DNA from: DAOUJI01 sp965224415
GTDB lineage: Bacteria; Chloroflexota; Dehalococcoidia; Lucifugimonadales; JAGWBF01
DNA length: 64,000 bases
Assembly (NCBI GenBank): GCA_965224415.1
Contig: CBDCZB010000001.1
Location: 62,001 to 126,000 of the forward strand
Direction: 5' to 3'
The notes under the pieces are model-generated. The model made no database searches. It saw only the letters and a program-made list of their open reading frames with translations, and was not told the origin of the DNA. This document shows, piece after piece, positions 33,285 to 42,080 of the stretch. The position numbers and the translations under genes were made by a program. How positions within the stretch are numbered: the first letter of the stretch is position 1; every line of letters starts with the position of its first letter.

Positions 33285-33461
33285 GTGGTCTCCTTGCCAT
33301 GATTCGCTTCCGACCAGGATGATTTCTCAACCTATTATGCCCCGTCGTTCTTGTCAAGGACGCATGGGACGGCGGTTTGACACCCATCCCATGCCCAAGT
33401 ATTCTCTGCTTAACGGTGTGCGGACGGCGCCTGGTGCGCAATATGTCCAAGGCGGGGTCTC

Positions 33462-34220
33462 ATGGGACGTCTCGACGGCAAAACGGCCATAATCTCCGGC
33501 GGCGCCAGAGGGCAGGGAGCTGAAGAGGCCCGTCTCTTCGCATCCGAGGGCGCCAGCGTCGTAATTGGGGACATACGGGACGAACTGGGCGCTCAGGTGG
33601 AGGCGGAAATCCGCGAGCTTGGCGGAGCCGCAGACTACGTGCACCTTGACGTGACCCAGGAGGACGATTGGCGCAGGGCCGTGGAGTTTGCGGAGTCAAA
33701 GTACGGCGGGCTGAACGTTCTGGTGAACAACGCCGGCATCGTGACCTGGTCCGCCATCGATGAAATGCCCGTCGAGGAGTGGGACCTGGTTATGGCCGTG
33801 AACATGCGGGGAGTGTTTCTCGGCTCCAAGCACTCCATACCGGCCATGATAAGAGCCGGAGGAGGCTCGATAATCAACATATCCTCGGCGGCGGGCATTG
33901 CACCGGCCTCGCCTTCCTCCTCCGCCTACGCCGCCAGCAAGGGCGGTGTGCGGCTTTTCACCAAGGCCACGGCTGTCCAACACGCCAAGGACAACATTCG
34001 CTGCAACTCCGTCCACCCCGGCCCCATAGACACACCCATGGTACAAGAGACCCGCATGGCCAGGCCCGATGAGATGGCGGCCCGCATGGACCGGGTGCCC
34101 TTGGGTCGCATGGGCGAATCCTCGGAGATAGCTTATGGAGTCCTTTTCCTTGCCTCGGACGAGTCGTCCTACATGACCGGCTCTGAGGTCGTCATCGACG
34201 GCGGCCGGACAGCCATGTAG
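33462..34220 (+). CDS. short-chain dehydrogenase/reductase (SDR)
   Basis: A 252-residue classical SDR. The nucleotide motif is AIISGGARGQGAEEARLFAS (about 9-28) with an Asp in VVIGDIRDE pointing to NAD. NNAG motif: LNVLVNNAGIVTWS. Catalytic SSAAG and YAASKGG give the Ser-Tyr-Lys set. The C-terminus ends SEVVIDGGRTAM. The substrate is unknown, but relatives oxidise hydroxysteroids or other secondary alcohols. It runs divergently from the P450 gene and 44 bp ahead of a dimeric alpha-beta barrel gene. Confidence 0.92.
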   Translation: MGRLDGKTAIISGGARGQGAEEARLFASEGASVVIGDIRDELGAQVEAEIRELGGAADYVHLDVTQEDDWRRAVEFAESKYGGLNVLVNNAGIVTWSAIDEMPVEEWDLVMAVNMRGVFLGSKHSIPAMIRAGGGSIINISSAAGIAPASPSSSAYAASKGGVRLFTKATAVQHAKDNIRCNSVHPGPIDTPMVQETRMARPDEMAARMDRVPLGRMGESSEIAYGVLFLASDESSYMTGSEVVIDGGRTAM

Positions 34221-34264
34221 GTCGAGTTAGCGCTAGAGTCAACTCCAGAAACAGGAGGACACGA

Positions 34265-34942
34265 ATGACCAGACGAAAGGGCTCAGTTATTTCGGTGGTT
34301 TTCGCCGACGTCGACCCGGAAATGGACGATGAATGGAACCGCTGGTACAACGAGGAGCACATACCCGACCTGCTGAAGATGCCCGGATACTTGGACGCTG
34401 CACGGTACGAGGCCGTGAGAGGCTCGCCCAGATATCTGGCCATCTATGAGCATGAGGATTTCGGAGTATTCTCCACGCCGGAGCGAAACGCCTACCGCGA
34501 CAATCCTCCGGAGTGGACCCGGAGCATCCAGGAGCGAGGGGGAGCGCGCCTCACCATCCGCAACGTCTACACCCGAATCTACCCTGAGACGGAAGAGCCG
34601 GAAGCGCTGGGCCGACCCATGCCTGCGGCGGTTCAGGTGGGGCGTATGGAAGTTCCTGCGGAAATCGAGGAAAAGTACAACCACTATTACGACAACATAC
34701 GTCTACCCCAGAACACTGCTCTTCCCGGCTGCCTGTACGCCAGGCGGTTCCACTGCATAGAGGGGCGGGGGCCCAAGTACCTGACCCTGTACGAGTTCGA
34801 GCACGAGAACGTCTCTCAGACCATAGCATGGAACGAGTGGCGCAAGACGGACACTATGAACGACTACATTGGCGGCGACTACGACCACGCTCCCGGCTCC
34901 CCGGGCGTGTACCGCCGCATCTTCCCTCAGCGATCGTTTTAA
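34265..34942 (+). CDS. dimeric alpha-beta barrel protein, unknown function
   Basis: A 225-residue protein with two related halves. The first begins ISVVFADVDPEMDDEWNRWY and carries NEEHIPDLLKMPGYLDAARYE; the second has VGRMEVPAEIEEKYNHYYDN followed by LPGCLYARRFH. The pattern of a short strand, then W/Y..EH..D.....G, is that of ferredoxin-like dimeric alpha-beta barrels (EthD or DUF4286-like), often found beside degradation genes. AGGAGGA precedes ATG. No catalytic set can be named. Confidence 0.7.
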   Translation: MTRRKGSVISVVFADVDPEMDDEWNRWYNEEHIPDLLKMPGYLDAARYEAVRGSPRYLAIYEHEDFGVFSTPERNAYRDNPPEWTRSIQERGGARLTIRNVYTRIYPETEEPEALGRPMPAAVQVGRMEVPAEIEEKYNHYYDNIRLPQNTALPGCLYARRFHCIEGRGPKYLTLYEFEHENVSQTIAWNEWRKTDTMNDYIGGDYDHAPGSPGVYRRIFPQRSF

Positions 34943-35018
34943 CCCTCATCCCGACCCTCTCCCAGCGGGAGAGGGAGTCTGTTCTTTCCCCCAAGGGGGA
35001 AGGTTAGGATGGGGGTGG
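34941..35018. repeat. GC-rich dispersed hairpin repeat
   Basis: Two hairpins in series, with arms around 34956-34976 and 34987-35002, bounded by sequences related to CCCTCATCC and its complement. It begins two bases before the end of the preceding gene and ends about 20 bp before the xdhA start codon. Confidence 0.65.
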
Positions 35019-35042
35019 ACGAATAAAGAAAGGAGGGCGTTT

Positions 35043-37403
35043 ATGACTACGGGACAGATAATAAAAAGCCCTGAAGTTCCCGATTACAACGTAGTGGGCA
35101 GCAGGCCTGTGCGCCACGACGGACCGGACAAGGTGACGGGCCGCGCGCGTTATGCCGCCGACACGTCCTTTGCCGACATTCCAGGCCCCGCGCTTCTGTA
35201 TGCGAGGGCGCTTCGCAGTCCCCACGCCCACGCGCGCATCAAGTCCATAGATGTCTCCAAGGCGACGGCCCTTCCCGGAGTGAAGGCTGTGGTTACGGCA
35301 GCGGACATGCCGGAGGTCTCGGCTAAGCTGTCGGAAATAGAGGAAGGCGCCGCCGTCAACTACGGCTTCTACAGTCGCAACGTCATGGCCCGGGAGAAAG
35401 CGTTGTACAAGGGCCATACTGTGGCGGCGGTGGCGGCCACCAGCGCCCATGTCGCCGAAGAGGCTTTGGCCTTAATAGACGTGGACTACGAGGTCTTGGA
35501 GCCGGTGTTCACCGCTGAAGAAGCCATGAAGGACGACGCTCCCATACTTCATGAGCGGCTCGTCACAATGGCCGACGCAGCCTTCAGAGGCGGCGGCTAC
35601 GCCGATGACGACGTGGAACGGCCCTCCAACGTAGCCAACCATTTCGAGTTCAAGCTGGGCGAGCCTGAGCAGGGGCTCTCCGAGGCCGACGTAGTGGTGG
35701 AACGGGAGTATCACACCCGGCCTGTGCATCAGGGATACATCGAACCACACTCCGCCACCGCCTACTGGGGTACCGACGGTCTGGTGACGATATGGACCAG
35801 CTCCCAGGGCCACTTCGCCCTGAGAGACCATACGTCCAGCATGCTTGAGTTGCCGGTGTCCCAGGTGAAAATCATCCCGATGGAAATCGGCGGCGGATTC
35901 GGAGGCAAGGGGCAGGGCGGCTGCTATCTGGAGCCGGTGGCTGCCATGCTCTCCCGGAAGACGGGACACCCCGTGAAGCTGAGCATGACCAGGACGGACG
36001 TGTTTCTGGGCACCGGCCCCACGTCGGCAGGCCATATCAAAATCAAGATTGGGGCCAGGAACGACGGCAAGATTACTGCCGCGGAAGCGCGTCTGGTCTT
36101 CGAAGCAGGCGCCTTCCCTGGGTCTCCCGTGGCGTCGGGGACGCGCACTATATTTGGCCCCTACGATATCCAGAACGCTTACCTGGAAGCCATGGACGTG
36201 GTGGTGAACACTCAGAAGGTCGCCGCTTACCGGGCGCCCGGCTCTCCCATAGCCTCCTTTGCCGCTGAAACAGTCATCGACGAGCTTTGCGAAAAGCTGG
36301 GCATGGACCCCATCGAGATGCGCTTGCTCAATGCTTCCAAGGAGGGGACTAGGCAAGTCGTCGGGCCCGTGTTTCAACGCATTGGCAACGTGGAGGTCCT
36401 CCAGGCCGCCAGGGATCACGACCACAACAAGACGCCCGTTTCGCCGGACGGTCCCGACGGCAAGAGGCGTGGACGCGGCGTGGCCAGCGGCGCATGGATG
36501 AACGGCACAGGGCCCGCCAGCGCTGTGGCCTCCGTGCACGCCGACGGCACCGTAAGCCTTCTTGAAGGATCCCCCGACATCGGAGGCAGCAGGGCCGTCG
36601 CCGCCATGCACGTGGCCGAGGTCCTGGGCATCGGCGCCGAGGACGTTAAGCCGGCCATCGGCGACACCGCGGCGATAGGATATAGCAGTGGGGCTGGTGG
36701 TTCCGGAGTAACCTTCAAGACAGGCACCGCTGTATACGAAGCGGCCCAGGACGTTAAACGCCAGATGATTGCTCGGGCGGCCACTATCTGGGACGCCGAC
36801 CCGGAGGACATAGAATACAGCGACCGGGGTTTGGTGTCCCACAAGTCCGACCCTGAGCTGCGGATGACTTTCGCGGAGCTGTCGGCCAGGTTGAACGGCA
36901 CCGGCGGCCCCATCGTTGGAAAGGCCGCGGTCAACCCGTCGCGGGTTGGGAACGCTTTCGCCGTGCACATGGTGGATGTGGAGGTGGACCCGGAGACGGG
37001 GAAGGTGGACATACTGCGGTACACCACCTTCCAGGACGCGGGAACTGCCATACACCCCTCTTACGTGGAGGGACAGATGCAGGGCGGAGCCGTCCAAGGC
37101 ATCGGCTGGGCCCTCAATGAAGAGTATTACATGAGCGACGACGGTCAGATGCTGAACTCCAGCTTCCTGGACTACAGGATGCCCACTTCGCTGGACTTGC
37201 CCATGATAGACACGGTGATAATCGAGGTCCCCAACCCAGGCCATCCCTTCGGAGTCAGGGGCGTGGGCGAGGTGTCGCTGGTGCCGCCTATGGCGGCGGT
37301 GGCCAACGCAATACACGACGCCCTAGGCGTCAGAATGACCCGGCTTCCAATGAGCCCTGGGGCCATACTGGAAACCATGTGGGAACAAGAGGGCGAACAA
37401 TAG
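35043..37403 (+). CDS. xanthine dehydrogenase-family molybdenum subunit
   Basis: A 786-residue molybdopterin-binding large subunit of the xanthine/CO-dehydrogenase family. Order of motifs: VGSRPVRHDGPDKVTGRARY (start of the a/b hammerhead), LRSPHAHARIKSIDVSKA, the HQGYIEPHSA block, EIGGGFGGKGQGGCYLEPV, YRAPGSPIASFAAETVIDEL and the end GVRGVGEVSLVPPMAAVANA with the family Glu. The start at 35043 has AAAGGAGG upstream; an earlier frame passes through a repeat and is rejected. The FAD and 2Fe-2S subunits that normally complete the enzyme are not adjacent, so it is an orphan here. Its substrate cannot be told. Confidence 0.9.
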   Translation: MTTGQIIKSPEVPDYNVVGSRPVRHDGPDKVTGRARYAADTSFADIPGPALLYARALRSPHAHARIKSIDVSKATALPGVKAVVTAADMPEVSAKLSEIEEGAAVNYGFYSRNVMAREKALYKGHTVAAVAATSAHVAEEALALIDVDYEVLEPVFTAEEAMKDDAPILHERLVTMADAAFRGGGYADDDVERPSNVANHFEFKLGEPEQGLSEADVVVEREYHTRPVHQGYIEPHSATAYWGTDGLVTIWTSSQGHFALRDHTSSMLELPVSQVKIIPMEIGGGFGGKGQGGCYLEPVAAMLSRKTGHPVKLSMTRTDVFLGTGPTSAGHIKIKIGARNDGKITAAEARLVFEAGAFPGSPVASGTRTIFGPYDIQNAYLEAMDVVVNTQKVAAYRAPGSPIASFAAETVIDELCEKLGMDPIEMRLLNASKEGTRQVVGPVFQRIGNVEVLQAARDHDHNKTPVSPDGPDGKRRGRGVASGAWMNGTGPASAVASVHADGTVSLLEGSPDIGGSRAVAAMHVAEVLGIGAEDVKPAIGDTAAIGYSSGAGGSGVTFKTGTAVYEAAQDVKRQMIARAATIWDADPEDIEYSDRGLVSHKSDPELRMTFAELSARLNGTGGPIVGKAAVNPSRVGNAFAVHMVDVEVDPETGKVDILRYTTFQDAGTAIHPSYVEGQMQGGAVQGIGWALNEEYYMSDDGQMLNSSFLDYRMPTSLDLPMIDTVIIEVPNPGHPFGVRGVGEVSLVPPMAAVANAIHDALGVRMTRLPMSPGAILETMWEQEGEQ

Positions 37404-37422
37404 AACATTCTCAGGAGGGGAC

Positions 37423-38541
37423 ATGGCAACGTTGCCTGACACCTGCAAAGTGGCCGCCCTGGTCGGCGTCCATCAACCCATGGAGATCATGGAAGTCCCG
37501 ATTCCCAAAGAGATGGAGTACGGGTCGATAATCATCAAGACCGCCTCCGCCACCATCTGCGGCAGCGACGTGCATTACTGGGAGGGCGAGTCCACCACCG
37601 CACCGAAAGATTTCCCGCGCATACTGGGACACGAGATGACCGGGCATATAGCCAGGATGGGCCCGGGCGTAACCCACGACTCGGTGGGCCAGCCCCTGAG
37701 CGAAGGCGACCGCATCATATGGACCCACGGGTTCTGCGGCCAATGCCATTACTGCACCGTGGAGAACCAGTATACGCTTTGCACCAACCGGCGAGGTTAC
37801 ATGTCACCGCTATGCACCGAATATCCGTATTTGGTCGGCGGATTCGCCGAATATTGCTACGTCTATCCCACCTCCGGCAGGCTCAAGGTCCCAGACAGCG
37901 TGTCCGACGACCTGGCCTCCGCCGCGGCCTGTGCCCTGCGGACGGTGGTCCACGGGTTTGACCGCCTGGGGCGCATCGAGAACCGGCACACCGTCGCCAT
38001 CCAGGGCAGCGGCCCGCTGGGCCTCTTCTCCCTGACTCAGGCCCTGACGGCCGGGGCCAGGAAGGTCATCGTCATCGGCGGACCGCCGGGCAGGTTGGAG
38101 ATAGCCAGGAAGTGGGGCGCCGACTATACGCTGGACGTGGGCGAACTCAACGCGCAGGAACGGTACGAGCGCATCTTGGACATTACCGGGGGAGAGGGGC
38201 CGGACGTGGTGGTCGAAGTGTCGGGCGCCAAGACGGCCTTCACCGAGGGACTGCAAATGGTCCGGGGAACGGGCCGCTACCTTATCATCGGCCAAATCGG
38301 CCCCCACGAGGTCACCTTCAGGCCAGCGGACATAGTTCGGAAGCACATGCGCATCGTATCCACCCAGTCGGCTAGCGTGGCTCACTACTGGAAGGCGTTG
38401 CAGTTCCTTCAGGACAACGCGGAGAACTTCACGTTTGAGGACATGATAACCAGCCATACGCCTCTGTCGGGCATCAACGAGGCCATGGAGCGGATGAAGT
38501 CCTTCCAGGACCTGAAGGCTGCCTTGACCTTCCCCGACTGA
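37423..38541 (+). CDS. zinc-dependent alcohol dehydrogenase (MDR family)
   Basis: A 372-residue MDR enzyme, a distant paralogue of the one at 22466. Zinc ligands lie in ATICGSDVHYW and RILGHEMTGHI; structural-zinc Cys are in FCGQCHYCTVENQYTLC. The coenzyme motif is VAIQGSGPLGLFSLTQALTA. It begins 19 bp after the molybdenum subunit with AGGAGGGG before its ATG, so the two are probably one transcript. An alcohol-to-aldehyde step feeding the molybdenum enzyme is plausible but unproven. Confidence 0.88.
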   Translation: MATLPDTCKVAALVGVHQPMEIMEVPIPKEMEYGSIIIKTASATICGSDVHYWEGESTTAPKDFPRILGHEMTGHIARMGPGVTHDSVGQPLSEGDRIIWTHGFCGQCHYCTVENQYTLCTNRRGYMSPLCTEYPYLVGGFAEYCYVYPTSGRLKVPDSVSDDLASAAACALRTVVHGFDRLGRIENRHTVAIQGSGPLGLFSLTQALTAGARKVIVIGGPPGRLEIARKWGADYTLDVGELNAQERYERILDITGGEGPDVVVEVSGAKTAFTEGLQMVRGTGRYLIIGQIGPHEVTFRPADIVRKHMRIVSTQSASVAHYWKALQFLQDNAENFTFEDMITSHTPLSGINEAMERMKSFQDLKAALTFPD

Positions 38542-38557
38542 TACGGCCCCGCCGGGC

Positions 38558-39193
38558 ATGGCTATGCAAAAGGCGCTGCTGGGCACAACCAACCCTGCCA
38601 AGCTGGAACGCTTGGGGTGGCTGCTTGAGGGTCTTCCTATTGAAACCGTCGCCCTGTCGTCCCTGGGCCTGTCGAGGTTCGACCCGAAGGAAACCGGCGC
38701 CACCCACGAGGAAAACGCCCGGCTCAAGGCCGAGGCCTGGTCGCAAGCGGCTGGCTTACCGGCCCTGGCAAGCGACGGCGGGCTGGTGATTCCGGCCCTG
38801 GGCGATGACTGGTTGAGTTTGCACACCCACCGCTTTGCAGGTGAGGACGCTGACGACGATGCTCGAATAGACCGCTTACTGGAGATCATGGCTCCATACA
38901 GCGGCCAGGACCGCAAGGGCGTCTGGGTCGAATCAGTGGCCTTGGCGGGAGGCGGGCTGCCCACAGTTTCCTGGTCTGTGGAGGGCCCCACGGGGTACAT
39001 CCTGGAAGCGCCCGACGACGTTCACCGCGTACCCGGGTTCTGGTTCTTCTCATTGTGGTTCCTTCCAGAGCTGGGCAAGACCTACGCCGCCGCCCTTGGC
39101 GGCCCGGAAGCGGACCTAGACTCCATAGGGGACCATTGGGCCCGCCTGAAGTCCAAGGTGTGGGACTATGTCACGAGACTTTCGGGCTCGTGA
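38558..39193 (+). CDS. Ham1/RdgB-like nucleoside triphosphate pyrophosphatase
   Basis: A 211-residue protein of the ITPase-like fold that removes pyrophosphate from non-canonical purine nucleotides. It shows the opening LLGTTNPAKLERLGWLL (T/SxxNxxK), ETGATHEENARLKAEAW and ALASDGGLVIPALG (acidic metal site). The later part diverges from typical RdgB, so substrate range is uncertain. ATG 38558 or 38564. It lies 16 bp after the dehydrogenase gene. Confidence 0.72.
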   Translation: MAMQKALLGTTNPAKLERLGWLLEGLPIETVALSSLGLSRFDPKETGATHEENARLKAEAWSQAAGLPALASDGGLVIPALGDDWLSLHTHRFAGEDADDDARIDRLLEIMAPYSGQDRKGVWVESVALAGGGLPTVSWSVEGPTGYILEAPDDVHRVPGFWFFSLWFLPELGKTYAAALGGPEADLDSIGDHWARLKSKVWDYVTRLSGS

Positions 39194-39233
39194 TATGATG
39201 TAGTGACCATATAAATCACGTAAGTTGCACCAC

Positions 39234-39482
39234 ATGACTACATATAGCATAAGAGAGTTCAAGGCCAAAGTCAGCGAAATACTCAGAAACCTCAAAGACG
39301 GCGAAGAGGTGATCATCACCCGACGCGGAAAGCCATGCGGGAAACTCATTCCCGCGCAATCTGCCGCCGAGGGAAAGCCTTCCTTAAGGGACCTGAGAGG
39401 GTCTACGACCCGCCTTCCTGACGCGAACTACGAGGACTTTCTGGGCATCAAGGCGCTATGGGACTCGCAGCGGGTCGATTAA
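39234..39482 (+). CDS. Phd/YefM-type antitoxin, no toxin adjacent
   Basis: An 82-residue antitoxin-like protein: YSIREFKAKVSEILRNLKDG followed by EEVIITRRGKPCGKLIP is the N-terminal DNA-binding half of the Phd/YefM fold. The C-terminal part (RDLRGSTTRLPDANYEDFLG) would contact a PIN or Doc-type toxin, but no toxin gene follows; the next 75 bp are non-coding. It may be a solitary regulator or a remnant. The ATG at 39234 is preferred over TTG 39225. Confidence 0.8.
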   Translation: MTTYSIREFKAKVSEILRNLKDGEEVIITRRGKPCGKLIPAQSAAEGKPSLRDLRGSTTRLPDANYEDFLGIKALWDSQRVD

Positions 39483-39557
39483 AGACGGCTCCGAGCAGTC
39501 CTAATGACATCTTGGCTAGGCTGTTTAAGGGACATTTGAAGGAGAAGCTGATACCCG

Positions 39558-40277
39558 ATGAAGAACAAAGTCGTTGGCAGCATGGATGAGGCCGTTGCAG
39601 ACATCCCCGACGGCTCCACCGTCATGTTCCCGGGGTTTGGACCCACGGGCATGCCCCGTAACCTCATTGCGGCCCTCCTCCGTCAGGGGGCAAAGGACCT
39701 CACCGGGATATCGAACAGGTTTGGGCGCCCCGAGGACTCCATGGACGTGCTGAACCTCATCGAGGCCGGACGGATGAAGAAGATGGTGCTGGCCTTTTCC
39801 GCCGAGCCCCACCCTTCCCGCACCTCTGCTTGGTCGGACATGTACCAGGGAGGAGAAATCGAGGCCGAACTGGTCCCCCAGGGAACTTTGGCCGAACGCA
39901 TGCGCGCCGCGGGAGCGGGCATCGGCGCCTTCTACACACCGACGTCGGTGGGCACCGAATTGGCCGAGGGGAAAGAACACCGGACCATCGACGGCAGGGA
40001 GTATGTCCTCGAATATCCCCTTCATGCCGACTATGCGTTCATCAGGGCCTACCGGGCAGACACCTTTGGGAACCTCCAGTACAGGCTGTCCCAACGCAAC
40101 TTCAACCCCGTAATGGCCCAGGCGGCCCGGATCACTATAGTAGAGGTGGAGCACGAAATCGTAGAGCTGGGCGAACTGGACCCCGACTGTGTGCACACCC
40201 CCGGCCTATGCGTAGACCGCATAGTAAAGATTCCCCCGCCTCCCGAGGGAATCTTTGAACAACCCCCAAGGCGGTAG
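39558..40277 (+). CDS. CoA-transferase subunit A
   Basis: A 239-residue subunit A of a class I CoA-transferase (3-oxoacid or acyl-CoA type). It begins KVVGSMDEAVADIPDGSTVMFPG, with GFGPTGMPRNLIAALL forming the nucleotide-side loop; YVLEYPLHADYAFIRAYRAD is the conserved C-terminal block. It pairs with the next gene. AAGGAG is about 14 nt before ATG 39558, rather far, so translation may be modest. Confidence 0.9.
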   Translation: MKNKVVGSMDEAVADIPDGSTVMFPGFGPTGMPRNLIAALLRQGAKDLTGISNRFGRPEDSMDVLNLIEAGRMKKMVLAFSAEPHPSRTSAWSDMYQGGEIEAELVPQGTLAERMRAAGAGIGAFYTPTSVGTELAEGKEHRTIDGREYVLEYPLHADYAFIRAYRADTFGNLQYRLSQRNFNPVMAQAARITIVEVEHEIVELGELDPDCVHTPGLCVDRIVKIPPPPEGIFEQPPRR

Positions 40278-40315
40278 CTCCCATTTCAAGCATTTCCTAA
40301 GTCGGAGGCAGCCGG

Positions 40316-40984
40316 ATGGAAAAGGAATCTTTGGACCGACAGACCATGTGCAGCCGTTTGGCCATGGAATTCCAGGATGGATGGGTGGTCAACCTGGGTG
40401 TGGGGATGCCCACGCTATGCTCCAACTATGACTTCAAAGACGTGGACATCATCTTCCACTCTGAGAATGGGGTTATAGGTTACGGCCCCATCGCCAAAGA
40501 AGGGGAGGAAGACCTGCATCTGGTGAACGCCGGCGGTCAGTACACCACCATCCACAAAGGCGCGGCCATAGTCCACCACGCCGACTCCTTCGGCCTTATC
40601 CGGGGAGGCTACGTGGACGTGACCGTAATGGGCGCCTACGAGGTGGCGGAGAACGGAGACTTCGCCAACTGGAGAATCGCAGGCCGGAAGGGCGGAGGCA
40701 TCGGCGGAGCCATGGACCTCGCGGTGGGCGCCAAGAGGGTGTACATAGCTCTCGAGCATACCACCAGGGACGGGGAGCCCAGGCTTCTTAAGCGTTGCGA
40801 CCTGCCCGTGACCGCGGTAGGAGTGGTGACCCTGGTGGTCACCAACTTGGGCCTGTTCGAGGTGTCGCCCCAGGGTTTCGTATTGAAGGAAATTGCCCCC
40901 GGCTACACGCCCGAAGAGGTACAAGCAGTCACCGGGGCTGAGCTGACAATCTCCCCTGACCTCAAGGACCTGGAAGTGCGGTAG
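40316..40984 (+). CDS. CoA-transferase subunit B
   Basis: A 222-residue subunit B. The catalytic Glu lies in IFHSENGVIGYGP (near residue 49), and NLGVGMPTLC and GGAMDLAVGAKRVYIALEHT are typical. Together with subunit A it would transfer CoA from a donor such as succinyl-CoA to a 3-oxoacid or another acid. Substrate is not predictable from sequence. GTCGGAGG precedes the ATG, 38 bp after subunit A. Confidence 0.92.
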   Translation: MEKESLDRQTMCSRLAMEFQDGWVVNLGVGMPTLCSNYDFKDVDIIFHSENGVIGYGPIAKEGEEDLHLVNAGGQYTTIHKGAAIVHHADSFGLIRGGYVDVTVMGAYEVAENGDFANWRIAGRKGGGIGGAMDLAVGAKRVYIALEHTTRDGEPRLLKRCDLPVTAVGVVTLVVTNLGLFEVSPQGFVLKEIAPGYTPEEVQAVTGAELTISPDLKDLEVR

Positions 40985-41041
40985 ACTGCCGCAGGCGCCG
41001 GAGTGCGGTTTTCTGGCAATGTTTGAAGACCGGAGGAGAGC

Positions 41042-42070
41042 ATGAGAGGCATAGTATACGAATCAGGCGGAGTTGAGGCCCTGGCCATCACCGAATTGCC
41101 GGACCCAAAGCCCGCCGCCGGCGAGGTCCTGCTCAGGGTCAAGGGCTGTGCCATGAACCACCTGGACGTCTGGGCGACCAAGAATCCGGAGAACCGTCGT
41201 TTCGGCGGACCGCGCATCATGGGCAGCGACGTTTCAGGAGTGGTGGAGGAGCTGGGACCTGGGGTGACGGGATATTCCGTTGGAGACCAAGTGGTGGTGT
41301 CGCCGGGCATTAGCTGCCAGCATTGCTTCCAGTGTTTGCGCGGCCAGCATGCCGACTGCCCTCAGTATCACCTCCTAGGGGTGGGCAGGGACGGCGGCTA
41401 TTCGGAGCTTATGACCGTTCCGGCTGCGAATTTGGCTCCCCTGCCGTCGAACCTCAGTTTAGAAGAGGCTGCTTCAGTGCCGCTGGTTTTCATCACAGCC
41501 TGGCGGATGCTCCACGAGAGGGCCAGGGTCGAGCCGGGAGAGTGGGTGTTGGTTACGGCAGCCGGCAGCGGGGTGGGCATCGCCGCCATCCAAATCGCCA
41601 AATCCACCGGCGCAAAGGTCATCACGACAGCCTCCACCGAAGAGAAGCGTCAGAAGGGCCTGGACTTGGGAGCCGACGCGGCCATCGACTACACCCAGCC
41701 TGACTGGCACCAGCAGCTTCTTGAAATTACCGGCGGGCGGGGAGTGAACGTAGCGGCGGACAGCGTGGGAGGCAGGACCATCGAGGAACTGATAAAGGGC
41801 ATGGCCCCCGGAGGGCGGGTGGTCAACTGCGGTTTCACCGACACCACGCCCATGTCCATCGAAATGGCCACGCTGCGGGACCGGAAAATATCGGTGGGTT
41901 GGTCCTTCATGGGCAGCAACAGCTACATGCACGAGTCGCTCAGGCTGATGGAAGCCGGACGGATGAAGCCGGTGGTCCACAAGGTCTTTCCCTTCGAGGA
42001 GGTCCAGGACGCCCATCACGCCATGATTAACAGGGACAACTTCGGCAAGATTGTGCTCACTTGGCAATAG
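41042..42070 (+). CDS. zinc-binding MDR oxidoreductase (quinone-reductase-like)
   Basis: A 342-residue MDR protein closer to the quinone or acrylyl-CoA reductase branch: MRGIVYESGGVEALAITELP at the start, VKGCAMNHLDVWATKN, MGSDVSGVVEELGPGV and the NADPH motif VTAAGSGVGIAAIQIAKSTG (about 170). It keeps a structural zinc cluster, ISCQHCFQCLRGQHADC. It may reduce an activated double bond. ATG 41042 has GGAGGAG upstream; the next gene starts 10 bp downstream. Confidence 0.87.
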   Translation: MRGIVYESGGVEALAITELPDPKPAAGEVLLRVKGCAMNHLDVWATKNPENRRFGGPRIMGSDVSGVVEELGPGVTGYSVGDQVVVSPGISCQHCFQCLRGQHADCPQYHLLGVGRDGGYSELMTVPAANLAPLPSNLSLEEAASVPLVFITAWRMLHERARVEPGEWVLVTAAGSGVGIAAIQIAKSTGAKVITTASTEEKRQKGLDLGADAAIDYTQPDWHQQLLEITGGRGVNVAADSVGGRTIEELIKGMAPGGRVVNCGFTDTTPMSIEMATLRDRKISVGWSFMGSNSYMHESLRLMEAGRMKPVVHKVFPFEEVQDAHHAMINRDNFGKIVLTWQ

Positions 42071-42080
42071 GGAGGCGGCA

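Noticed and set aside
34869..35042. Earlier start for the molybdenum subunit
   Set aside because: The extra codons overlap the preceding gene and run through a dispersed repeat; AAAGGAGG points to 35043.
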